From assembly GCA_944325945.1 (NCBI GenBank), contig CALVBW010000024.1, positions 1-32,229 of the forward strand: a DNA stretch of 32,229 nt. Reading direction: 5' to 3'. This DNA is from Candidatus Gastranaerophilales bacterium (lineage in GTDB: Bacteria; Cyanobacteriota; Vampirovibrionia; Gastranaerophilales; Gastranaerophilaceae). The position numbers were made by a program, and so were the translations under genes. Under the pieces are notes generated by a model. The model ran no database searches. It worked only from the letters and a program-made list of their open reading frames with translations, and was not told where the DNA came from. Within the stretch, counting starts at the first letter, position 1; each line of letters starts with the position of its first letter. Shown in pieces: positions 23,017-30,097 of the stretch.

Positions 23017-25173
23017 ATGAACAGCAATTTAGACAAAATCATGAAACCGAAATCAATAGCGGTTATCGGTGCGTCAACAAAAGAACACACAATCGGTTCC
23101 GACTTGATGAAAAGATTACAGGAATACAACTTCAACGGAAAAATTTATCCGGTAAACCCGAAAGGCGGGATAATTGAAGGATTGCAGGCTTACACCTCCG
23201 TTTTGGAAATTCCCGGAGAAGTTGACCTTGCAATTATAGTCGTAAATGCAAAATTTGTTTTATCAACAATTGACCAATGCCACGAAAAAGGTATCAAAGG
23301 TCTTTGTATAATCACGGCAGGCTTTAAAGAAACCGGCGCAGAAGGTGCAGAAGCCGAAAAACAATTGCTGGCAAAAGTCAGAGAATACGGCATGAGATGC
23401 GTAGGTCCGAACTGCCTCGGCGTTGTAAACACTCACCCTGATATCAGAATGGACGGATGTTTCGCAGAATCTTTACCTGAACGCGGAAACATCGGTTTTG
23501 TATCTCAATCCGGTGCTTTGGGCGGCGGTATCTTGAATATATTAAAAGACTTGAATTTAGGTTTTGCTCAATTCATATCAATTGGCAATCAGGCCGATGT
23601 TAATGCTGAAACAGCTATGGAATACTGGGAAAATGAAGACGACGTTGAACAAATTCTTCTTTATATGGAATCTATTCAAAATCCGTCTAACTTCAGAAAC
23701 TTAGCATCAAGAATTTCTAAGAAAAAACCGATTCTGGCATTAAAAGCAGGAAGATCAGCAGCCGGTGCATCAGCTGCATCTTCACACACAGGCTCTTTAG
23801 CAGGTGCTGATAAAGCTGCAAATGCTCTTTTGCAGCAATCCGGCGTTATAAGAGAATACTCTTTGAAAAACCTTTTTGCAACAGCAAAAGTTTTTGCTAA
23901 CTGCCCGATTCCGAAAGGTGACAGAGTAGCTATTATTACTAACTCAGGCGGTCCCGGAATTATGGCAACCGATGCGGTTTGCGAATACGGTATGCAAATG
24001 GCTAAAATTTCTGACGCGACAAAAGAAAAATTGAGAAGCTTTCTGCCATCTGCCGCATCCGTTAAAAACCCTATCGACATGATTGCATCAGCACCTATTG
24101 AACACTATAAACAAACTCTTGAAACGGTTATTGCTGATGAAAATGTTGATATGATTATGGTAATTTACCTGCCGTTCTTAGGTTTGAAAGATATTGACGT
24201 TGCAAAAGCTGTTATGGAAATCAAAGAACAGTATCCGCACAAACCTGTTATCGGCGTATTTATGACTAAGAACGAATTCTTTACAAAACTTTCAGATATG
24301 AAAGTTAATATGCCATTCTTTATGTACGCAGAAGAAGCTGCTGACGGATTCAACAGATTAAATCAACAAAGACTCTGGATGGAAAGACCGCAGGGCAAAG
24401 TTCCATGCTACGATGTTGATAAAGCCAAAGTTGAAAAAATCATTAAATCAGCGCTTTCTGAAGGTAGAGATCAATTAACAACTCTGGAATCAATTGATGT
24501 TTTACAAGCATACGGAATCAGAGCTTGCAAATACGGTCTTGCAACTAACGAAGAAGAAGTCGTAACACTTGGCAACTCAATCGGATACCCTGTTGTTATG
24601 AAAATGACTTCTAAAACAACATCACACAAAACCGATGTCGGCGGTGTTAGAGTAAATATTCAATCAGAAGAACAACTCCGCGCAGAATACAAAGACCTTA
24701 TTGAAAAATTAACCGAAAAAGGACTTATTGAAGGACTTGAAGGCGTAATTATTCAGGAAATGGTAAAAGGCAACCGCGAAATGGTTTGCGGTATTGCAAC
24801 AGACCCGCAATACGGTCCTATGATGATGTTCGGTCTGGGCGGTGTGTTTGTTGAAGCTTTGAAAGATGTAACCTTCAGAATTGCTCCTTTGACAGATCAG
24901 GATGCAAAAGAAATGGTTAAATCAGTTAAAGCATACAAATTACTTCAAGGTGCAAGAGGAACAAAACCCGCTGATATGGATCAAATTGAAGAAACTCTTC
25001 TTCGTTTGTCACAACTGGTTAATGACTTCAAATTCATTGACGAACTTGATATTAACCCGTTGTTAATCAGTGAAAAAACAGGCGAAGGCATTGCAGTTGA
25101 CGGCAGAATTAAGGTCAGAATGAAAGAAGCTAAAGAAGCTCTGGCTTGTGAATGCGCTGCTTGCTCTTGCTAA
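23017..25173 (+). CDS. Acetyl/acyl-CoA synthetase (ADP-forming), fused alpha and beta subunits
   Basis: This enzyme converts an acyl-CoA, ADP and phosphate to acid, CoA and ATP, giving substrate-level ATP during fermentation. The 718-residue protein has a CoA-binding Rossmann domain at about 8-135 (IAVIGAS). Two succinyl-CoA-ligase-like domains follow, with the phosphorylated histidine His257 in SSHTGSLAG, then NSGGPGIMATD. An ATP-grasp domain occupies about 485-705, with PVVMKMTSKTTSHKTDVGGV, IIQEMVKGNREMVCG and MMFGLGGVFVEAL. The tail ends in a cysteine-rich CECAACSC, four Cys in eight residues, which is not a usual family feature. Start is ATG with AAAGGA upstream. Terminator follows. Confidence 0.93.
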   Translation: MNSNLDKIMKPKSIAVIGASTKEHTIGSDLMKRLQEYNFNGKIYPVNPKGGIIEGLQAYTSVLEIPGEVDLAIIVVNAKFVLSTIDQCHEKGIKGLCIITAGFKETGAEGAEAEKQLLAKVREYGMRCVGPNCLGVVNTHPDIRMDGCFAESLPERGNIGFVSQSGALGGGILNILKDLNLGFAQFISIGNQADVNAETAMEYWENEDDVEQILLYMESIQNPSNFRNLASRISKKKPILALKAGRSAAGASAASSHTGSLAGADKAANALLQQSGVIREYSLKNLFATAKVFANCPIPKGDRVAIITNSGGPGIMATDAVCEYGMQMAKISDATKEKLRSFLPSAASVKNPIDMIASAPIEHYKQTLETVIADENVDMIMVIYLPFLGLKDIDVAKAVMEIKEQYPHKPVIGVFMTKNEFFTKLSDMKVNMPFFMYAEEAADGFNRLNQQRLWMERPQGKVPCYDVDKAKVEKIIKSALSEGRDQLTTLESIDVLQAYGIRACKYGLATNEEEVVTLGNSIGYPVVMKMTSKTTSHKTDVGGVRVNIQSEEQLRAEYKDLIEKLTEKGLIEGLEGVIIQEMVKGNREMVCGIATDPQYGPMMMFGLGGVFVEALKDVTFRIAPLTDQDAKEMVKSVKAYKLLQGARGTKPADMDQIEETLLRLSQLVNDFKFIDELDINPLLISEKTGEGIAVDGRIKVRMKEAKEALACECAACSC

Positions 25174-25191
25174 TTTATTTAAATTAAAAAT

Positions 25192-25219
25192 AAAAAAGCC
25201 CCTTAACGGGGCTTTTTTA
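25192..25219 (+). terminator. Terminator of the acyl-CoA synthetase gene
   Basis: GCCCC (25198-25202) pairs with GGGGC (25208-25212), extended by flanking A and T runs, five-base loop. Confidence 0.88.
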
Positions 25220-25268
25220 ATAGCAAATTTTTTTTTTAGGAGTTTTGAAAAAGAACAGGAGGTAATCT

Positions 25269-25694
25269 ATGAAAATTTTGCCGGTCAGACATAATCCTGC
25301 ATTTAGCGGTAGAAATAATTCTTTGAAAACAGGAGCTGCTATACTTATACTTTCAACGCCAATTTATGCTCAAAATAATACGCCGCCGGCATTACCTGAT
25401 TGTTTTATTTATGGGATTGATAAAACTGAAAACAAATCTTATGAACAAATATTTTTTGAAATAGATAATCTTTCAAAACCCGATAATGAACTTAGCTCTG
25501 AAGAAGTGGTTTTAGCAACGCGTAAACTCTGGAAAAACACCCATAAAGGTGAAGAAATGCCAATTGTTGAAGAATATTATGCAGAAGATACGTTTGAAAG
25601 ACTTGCAAAAAACTATAATACGAAAAATTCAGATGAAAAAACAATTGATTTTGCTGAATACATGGCAATTATGAATGACTATGAGAAAGAATAA
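25269..25694 (+). CDS. Small lineage-specific protein with FSG motif and hydrophobic segment
   Basis: No family recognised. 141 residues from an ATG with AGGAGG seven bases upstream. N-terminal order: PAFSGR at 10-15, a basic residue, a hydrophobic stretch GAAILILSTPIYA at about 22-34, then AQNN. That resembles a signal peptide ending in Y-A-Q, but displaced by the first 20 residues. The mature part is acidic with no conserved cysteines. The stop overlaps the next start by one base (TAATG), so the pair is translationally coupled. Probably exported or membrane-associated (inference). Confidence 0.8.
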   Translation: MKILPVRHNPAFSGRNNSLKTGAAILILSTPIYAQNNTPPALPDCFIYGIDKTENKSYEQIFFEIDNLSKPDNELSSEEVVLATRKLWKNTHKGEEMPIVEEYYAEDTFERLAKNYNTKNSDEKTIDFAEYMAIMNDYEKE

Positions 25695-26362
25695 TGCAAA
25701 TTAATAACCACACCCCGCAAAAAATTAATTTTCAGGCAATCCATATTGCGAACTGTAAAAATATAATTAAAAATACGGAAACAAACATAAAATTATATTC
25801 ATTAGACGCTAAAAATGACCGTCCGTTCTTAATTAGACTGCCTGGCGCCATTAATATGAAAAATCTCATGCCTGATATGACGGATTATGCATACGGAAGA
25901 TGGCATGACATGCTTCAATTTGCAGTTATGGGTGCGTTGGAACAGGACAAAAAAACTTTAATTGCCGCAACAGATAACAAACCTTGCGGAATTGCCGTAT
26001 TTTTACCAGGTAAAAATAAATTTCACCTCGATTGTATTTGTACATGGCCTGTAGAATTCGGCAAAAAAGTAACATTGGCAGGCTCAACTCTTTTTAAACA
26101 ATTGTTTGAGATTTTCATCCAATCAAAAGCCGATAAAATAAAACTTGAAGCAATAACAAACGGTCCGTTTGATAATGTTTCAAAGTATAAAAAACTGGGT
26201 TTTATAGATTTAGGATGGATGAATGACCATGAAATTTTGATGGAAACTAATGTTCCAAGGGTAAAATCAACATTGCAGCGGCTTAATGATTTAATTTTTA
26301 CGGAAGAAATCCAAAACAGTCCTAAAGAAAATCTGCTTGAAACGCTTAATTTACAAATTTAG
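25694..26362 (+). CDS. GNAT-like acetyltransferase with N-terminal INFQA motif
   Basis: The 222-residue protein begins with a 12-residue lead ending in INFQA at 11-15. The body looks like a GNAT fold: a strand KPCGIAVFLP, then FHLDCICTWPVEFGKKVTLAGSTLFKQLFEIF where the CoA-binding loop and helix would be. A strand KIKLEAITNG and a helix ending in KYKKLGF follow, the classical GNAT C-terminal signature. The Q/R-x-x-G-x-G/A loop is not canonical, so acetyltransferase activity is uncertain. It is coupled to the preceding gene by a TAATG overlap. Substrate unknown. Confidence 0.65.
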   Translation: MQINNHTPQKINFQAIHIANCKNIIKNTETNIKLYSLDAKNDRPFLIRLPGAINMKNLMPDMTDYAYGRWHDMLQFAVMGALEQDKKTLIAATDNKPCGIAVFLPGKNKFHLDCICTWPVEFGKKVTLAGSTLFKQLFEIFIQSKADKIKLEAITNGPFDNVSKYKKLGFIDLGWMNDHEILMETNVPRVKSTLQRLNDLIFTEEIQNSPKENLLETLNLQI

Positions 26363-26515
26363 AACATTTTTAACTGGAATTTCCAAAGAATTTGCCAGAG
26401 CAACAATTTTTTTGACTGTAAGATTTTGCTCGCCGCGTTCAACTTTACCTATATAATTTGTAACGAACAATTCACAATATGCATTTGACAAATTATTAAA
26501 TGCTATAATCAACTT
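26351..26515 (-). pseudogene. Remnant of an XRE-family helix-turn-helix gene
   Basis: The minus strand encodes, without interruption to a stop at 26351, a segment ending NYIGKVERGEQNLTVKKIVALANSLEI and a short tail. This is the recognition-helix and C-terminal half of an XRE/HTH_3 domain (S/T-x-Y-I-G-x-I-E-R-G). The N-terminal helices and any start codon are missing, and the frame runs into the divergent spmA start. The last bases overlap the end of the GNAT-like gene. A decayed regulator gene whose 5' part was replaced is the best reading. Confidence 0.7.
26501..26509 (+). promoter_or_regulatory. Extended -10 promoter of spmA, leaderless
   Basis: TGCTATAAT is a perfect extended -10. The hexamer ends six bases before the spmA ATG, with no Shine-Dalgarno. 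A TTGACA at 26485-26490 is only 13 bases away and too close to be a normal -35. Confidence 0.65.
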
Positions 26516-27187
26516 ATGAATTACATATTTTATTTTTTAATTGTAATTTCAATAATATTCGGCGCAATAAACGGCAGATTGACGGATGTTGTGAATTCAA
26601 TTTTGACGGGTGCCGAACTTTCGGTTAAGGTTGCATTTTCACTAATCGGCATAATGGCATTCTGGCTGGGGATGATGAAAATAGCCGAAGAATGCGGACT
26701 TATAAAAATTATTGCAAAACTTATAAAGCCGGTCACAAAACGTTTATTCAATGAAATACCGGAAGAAAGTCCGGCTCTTGGCGACATTGCAATGAATTTT
26801 GCAGCAAATGCCTTTGGCTTAACCAATGCTGCAACACCAATCGGTTTAAAGGCAATGGAAGAATTACAGAAGGAAAATATTGATAAAACTTCCGCATCAA
26901 ACGCTATGTGTATGCTTCTTGCAATGAATACGGCGGGATTTCAGCTAATTCCGGCGACAGTACTTGCTGTTTTAATCGGAATAGGTTACAAAAATCCGAC
27001 GGAAATAATTGCACCGACACTTTTAGTCACAACAATAGCATTTGTATCGGCAATTATTTTAGCGAAAATTTTCCAAAGATTTTGGACTATACAAAACCCT
27101 CGCCCATTGGGGGAGAGGGAGCAGTTGTGCGAGCAAAGCGAGCTACAAATGCGGGTGAGGGGTGGTGAAACATGTTCCAGCAAATAA
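26516..27187 (+). CDS. spmA: Nucleoside recognition (Gate) domain protein, SpmA-like
   Basis: SpmA and SpmB are paired integral membrane proteins with the Gate/nucleoside-recognition fold. They affect spore core dehydration in Bacillus but are widespread in non-sporulating bacteria, where their role is unclear. This 223-residue protein has about five hydrophobic helices and the NFAANAFGLTNAATPIGLKAMEEL signature at 94-117. MLLAMNTAGFQLIPATV follows. From about residue 194 the sequence is unlike the family: it is encoded by an inserted repeat element and ends in a hydrophilic Arg/Glu-rich tail. The mRNA is probably leaderless. It overlaps spmB by 16 bases. Confidence 0.88.
   Translation: MNYIFYFLIVISIIFGAINGRLTDVVNSILTGAELSVKVAFSLIGIMAFWLGMMKIAEECGLIKIIAKLIKPVTKRLFNEIPEESPALGDIAMNFAANAFGLTNAATPIGLKAMEELQKENIDKTSASNAMCMLLAMNTAGFQLIPATVLAVLIGIGYKNPTEIIAPTLLVTTIAFVSAIILAKIFQRFWTIQNPRPLGEREQLCEQSELQMRVRGGETCSSK
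27096..27163. repeat. REP/MITE-like element inserted at the spmA-spmB junction
   Basis: A 68-bp GC-rich stretch has imperfect inverted ends, ACCCTCGCCC (27096-27105) and GGGTGAGGGGT (27153-27163). Two internal hairpins lie inside: CCCATTGGGGG and GAGCAAAGCGAGC regions. It differs sharply in composition from the flanking AT-rich code. It supplies the last part of spmA and the purine-rich sequence in front of the spmB ATG. Multi-copy status is inferred from form only. Confidence 0.6.
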
Positions 27188-27708
27188 TGAACCTCCTGTC
27201 ACTGTGGGCGCTTCCGGCGATTCTTTTATTGATTTTAACAATGGGACTGGCAAAAAAAGTTCCTATATATGAAACATTTACAACAGGTGCAAAAGACGGC
27301 TTCAAGGTTGCCGTAAATATTATTCCGTATTTAGTCGCGATAATCGTTGCAATATCAATGTTCAGAGCCTCAGGCATAATTGAAATGCTTGAACAGACAC
27401 TATCCGGAATACTTTCCCGAATTCATGTTCCTGCAGACGTAATCCCGATTATGATTGTAAGATCGCTTTCTGGCTCTGCTGCACTCGGAGTATTCTCAGA
27501 CATTGCAAACACTCTCGGTCCTGATGATTACGCAACAAAATTATCAGCAATAATGGTTGGCTCAAGCGAAACAACTTTTTACGTTTTAGCTGTATATTTC
27601 GGAGCTGTCGGAATTTCAAAACTCCGGTATGCCTTGCTTGTAGGACTTCTGGCTGATTTTATCGGAATTGTTGCAGCAGTTTGTGTGTGTAATTGGATGT
27701 TTCTTTAG
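27172..27708 (+). CDS. spmB: Nucleoside recognition (Gate) domain protein, SpmB-like
   Basis: Partner of SpmA. The 178-residue protein has about four membrane helices and the SpmB motifs: VPIYETFTTGAKDGFKVAVNIIPYLVAI, then RSLSGSAALGVFSD. GSSETTFYVLAVYFGAVGI is the third. Start is ATG 27172 preceded by a GAGGGGTGGTG purine stretch that belongs to the repeat element. An in-frame ATG five codons on is an alternative. The 3' end overlaps the convergent zinc-ribbon gene by 50 bases. Confidence 0.92.
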   Translation: MFQQIMNLLSLWALPAILLLILTMGLAKKVPIYETFTTGAKDGFKVAVNIIPYLVAIIVAISMFRASGIIEMLEQTLSGILSRIHVPADVIPIMIVRSLSGSAALGVFSDIANTLGPDDYATKLSAIMVGSSETTFYVLAVYFGAVGISKLRYALLVGLLADFIGIVAAVCVCNWMFL

Positions 27709-28033
27709 ACTCTGCCCAGCTTTGAGTATATTCAAAGTGTTCGTTTGGAATTATTGTTTTAACTAAAACAGCATAATTTATATCAATAAAATTAATTTTA
27801 TTAATACGTTCCGTAATAAATTCTTTTGCACCGCAATTATGACAAAATTTTTCGACGGGAACAATTTGACCGTTTTTGATAACAGCTTTATGCTTAACCC
27901 CGCAGCAGGCGCAGCGCACAATAAACCACTGATTTTCAATCAATTCGCCGCAATCCGGACAATAGCCAAAATCTTTATCCGGTGAAAATTTATCATGTTT
28001 ACATTTACCTTTAAAAAACTCCATAATTATCAT
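27659..28033 (-). CDS. Small zinc-ribbon protein
   Basis: The 124-residue protein has three CxxC knuckles: CPDC at 25-28, CACC at 41-44 and CHNC at 64-67. Together with Cys11 these could form one or two zinc sites. The C-terminal half lacks recognisable motifs. No family name can be given with confidence; such ribbons often bind nucleic acid or protein. The ATG at 28033 has no Shine-Dalgarno but a promoter ending six bases upstream, which favours it over the ATG three codons later. It converges on spmB with a 50-base coding overlap. Confidence 0.8.
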   Translation of the reverse strand: MIIMEFFKGKCKHDKFSPDKDFGYCPDCGELIENQWFIVRCACCGVKHKAVIKNGQIVPVEKFCHNCGAKEFITERINKINFIDINYAVLVKTIIPNEHFEYTQSWAESKETSNYTHKLLQQFR

Positions 28034-28039
28034 ACAAAG

Positions 28040-28067
28040 ATAATAATGATTATTAAAAAAAAGTCAA
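28040..28067 (-). promoter_or_regulatory. Promoter of the zinc-ribbon gene, leaderless
   Basis: Minus strand TTGACT (28062-28067), 16-base spacer, TATTAT (28040-28045), then six bases to the ATG at 28033. It begins right after the stop of the preceding gene. Confidence 0.65.
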
Positions 28068-28068
28068 T

Positions 28069-29211
28069 TTATCGTGTTCTATGGTTATCTTTTAAACGGC
28101 CTGTTGTATATAAATAATCAAGAATTCTAAAGTTCATTAGATTTCTATAATCTTTCATTGCAGTTGAATAGTTATTAATAATACCGTCTTTAATTCTTGG
28201 CATATTTTTGAGTCTTTCATCAGGGATTAAACCGGTTTTATATTTCATGGGGTTGTAAATCCCCCATGCTGCCGGCGGATAATAAGTAGATCTGCATTCA
28301 TTAGTATTCTTATTATCAAGAATACTTTGCAAAACATCCGCAGACATATCATGATAAACCTGTTTTATATTATATTTTTGTAATTTTTCAGGCATTAAAG
28401 CAGTCGGCAGGGCAAAATAATTTTCGTATCCCAAATCATCGAGATATTCAATAGAACCCATTGTAAAAAGTTCTATTGATTGCCCAAAGTCATCTAATAC
28501 ACCGGCCTTTTCCGCAAATTGAGACATCAAATCCAAATATGATGTTAAACCTGCACCTGAATGAATATAATCAGTTATTATTATAGGCAAACCCGATTTT
28601 TGCGCTCTGCGAACTAAAGATACAGGATCACATTTAATCCTTTTCATATATTGTCTGTAGGCAGCAATTTCACTTTCTGTAGGCTGTTTTTCATCTATTT
28701 TGTATAAATTCTGACCTAACCCCATTTGATCTCTGCGGTACCAATTTGACGAAAACGCCGCCAATGCGTAATCTTCAATACCATCTTTCATCCAAATTGA
28801 AGCATTCAAAAACCATTTTGGGCTCCTGCCTACACAAACAATTTTATTAGGTCTAAACTTATTATAAGATTCCGCGACGCCCAAAAAGTCCTTCATATCC
28901 CGCTCTTTACTTAACGGTAACCTATTATTCAAAGGTCTTACCGGCGAATACAACTCATTTATATCAATCAGGTTATAATAATTATTATATTTATAGCGTA
29001 AATCTTCTTTTTGTTTTTCGGTTAAATTTATATACTGTTCATATTCAATATCTTCAGTTAATCTTTCATTACCCGAAAATGTAATATTTTTACTGCTTAC
29101 AAAACAATCCTGAGCAGTTCTGTTCAACCTTACAAATGAACCATTTACAGGTTTTCTAACCGAATAATTTTTATTGAAATTTGAAAAAGATACAGGTGTA
29201 ACAGCCAACAT
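28069..29211 (-). CDS. Phosphoribosyltransferase-like protein with N-terminal ITFSG motif
   Basis: The 380-residue protein has an unusual N-terminal stretch with NITFSG at 42-47 (and VSFSN at 7-11). The central part contains NKIVCVGRSPKWFL and, later, LPIIITDYIHSGAGLTSYLDLM. The second resembles the PRPP-binding loop of type I phosphoribosyltransferases (hydrophobic strand, D-x-x-x-S/T-G-x-T/L), and the first a GRSP phosphate loop. Activity is unproven and the family is not known to me. ATG follows AAGGA four bases upstream, a close ribosome site. It lies in a minus-strand run with the small genes upstream and ends just before the zinc-ribbon promoter. Confidence 0.7.
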   Translation of the reverse strand: MLAVTPVSFSNFNKNYSVRKPVNGSFVRLNRTAQDCFVSSKNITFSGNERLTEDIEYEQYINLTEKQKEDLRYKYNNYYNLIDINELYSPVRPLNNRLPLSKERDMKDFLGVAESYNKFRPNKIVCVGRSPKWFLNASIWMKDGIEDYALAAFSSNWYRRDQMGLGQNLYKIDEKQPTESEIAAYRQYMKRIKCDPVSLVRRAQKSGLPIIITDYIHSGAGLTSYLDLMSQFAEKAGVLDDFGQSIELFTMGSIEYLDDLGYENYFALPTALMPEKLQKYNIKQVYHDMSADVLQSILDNKNTNECRSTYYPPAAWGIYNPMKYKTGLIPDERLKNMPRIKDGIINNYSTAMKDYRNLMNFRILDYLYTTGRLKDNHRTR

Positions 29212-29226
29212 ACATAAATCCTTATA

Positions 29227-29502
29227 TTATTTATAACTATTTAGCGCAGAATAAATAGCAAGAGCTTCTTTCATACCGTCAACAAAATCCATATTTCCTA
29301 AAAGTATTTCATTCATAGCACGGTATTTTATTTCTTCCGCATCATGAGTCAAAGCATATTGTGCACCCAGGGCTTTTTCCAATAAGACCTGTTCAGGCGT
29401 TAATTTTTTAGGCATTATAGTTTTTGTCTTTTTTAATTCACTTTTTGCCGTTTTACCTTGACTTCCCGTAAATACAGGTGAAATAGGATTTATAACTGAC
29501 AT
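29227..29502 (-). CDS. Small protein with N-terminal VFTG motif
   Basis: No family recognised. The 91-residue protein starts at ATG 29502, which has AGGAGG six bases upstream; a longer frame from 29529 lacks a site. Residues 9-14 are PVFTGS, followed by a Lys-rich stretch, then two predicted helices containing EQVLLEKALGAQYALTHDAEE. Hydrophilic, no cysteines, no membrane segment. It is 15 bases upstream of the phosphoribosyltransferase-like gene on the same strand, and the two are probably cotranscribed. Confidence 0.75.
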   Translation of the reverse strand: MSVINPISPVFTGSQGKTAKSELKKTKTIMPKKLTPEQVLLEKALGAQYALTHDAEEIKYRAMNEILLGNMDFVDGMKEALAIYSALNSYK

Positions 29503-29544
29503 TTTGCCTCCTGATAAAATAAAAACCAAACAAAAATAATTTTG

Positions 29545-29967
29545 CTAAAAAGTTTTCACAAGAAAAATTTGAATATCTTTATTTAACCTCTCAACCCTTT
29601 TGACATACCTCAAATCAGCCCAGTTATTCAAAATCAGGACAACAGCAGGTTTTCTATGCGTCAATTCTGCGTAATACAAGGACTGCCCGACACTTTCAGC
29701 CCATTTTTTAGCAAAATCAAATTCTATTGCATAATCTTTTGTAAGGCAATCAACCCGTGTCATATCCCACAGAACAGCTTCTTTTCTTCCGAAATCCATT
29801 TTGCACCATTGGGTTACATAAAAATCCTCTGTTTTATCTGCAGGCATCTGCTGAGTTTCATAAAGTTCCAACGGTACGTAATTTAATCCCAAATAATAAA
29901 GCCCGGTAAACATTAATAAAAAAGTCACGGCAAAAGTTATAATTTTATTTTGATACTTCCTGCGCAT
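29545..29967 (-). CDS. Small membrane-anchored protein
   Basis: No family recognised. From ATG 29967 the protein has 140 residues. It has a basic N-terminus (MRRKYQNK), one membrane helix at about 9-30, then a soluble domain with EAVLWDMTRVDCLTKDYAIEFDFAKKWAESVGQSLYYA. The D-C-x-x-x-x-Y-x-I-E-F-x-x-x-K-K-W pattern recalls restriction-endonuclease-like (PD-ExK) folds, where Asp, Glu and Lys would be catalytic; this is tentative. The frame is open 23 codons further upstream, but the promoter lies there and its -10 ends six bases before this ATG. Confidence 0.75.
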   Translation of the reverse strand: MRRKYQNKIITFAVTFLLMFTGLYYLGLNYVPLELYETQQMPADKTEDFYVTQWCKMDFGRKEAVLWDMTRVDCLTKDYAIEFDFAKKWAESVGQSLYYAELTHRKPAVVLILNNWADLRYVKRVERLNKDIQIFLVKTF

Positions 29968-29973
29968 AAGATT

Positions 29974-30002
29974 ATTATAAAGAATCTGAAGAGTAAAATC
30001 AA
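29974..30002 (-). promoter_or_regulatory. Promoter of the 140-residue membrane protein gene, leaderless
   Basis: Minus strand TTGATT (29997-30002), 17-base spacer, consensus TATAAT (29974-29979), then six bases to ATG 29967, no Shine-Dalgarno. This is the clearest of the four leaderless arrangements in the window. Confidence 0.75.
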
Positions 30003-30053
30003 CCGAAAATTTTCGGGACTTATATAAAAATTCCACAGATATTATAAAAAAAT

Positions 30054-30085
30054 AAAAAGCGACAAGATAATTCTGTCGCTTTTTT
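30054..30085 (-). terminator. Terminator of the 367-residue protein gene
   Basis: AGCGACA (30058-30064) pairs with TGTCGCT (30074-30080), with A and T runs outside; it lies 12 bases beyond the stop at 30098. Confidence 0.85.
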
Positions 30086-30097
30086 ACAATATATTAC

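Noticed and set aside
26485-26509. TTGACA plus TATAAT as a normal -35/-10 pair for spmA
   Set aside because: Spacer is only 13 bases; the extended -10 is the better explanation.
26516-27708. Sporulation capacity from spmA-spmB
   Set aside because: These genes occur widely in non-spore-formers and no other sporulation gene is present.
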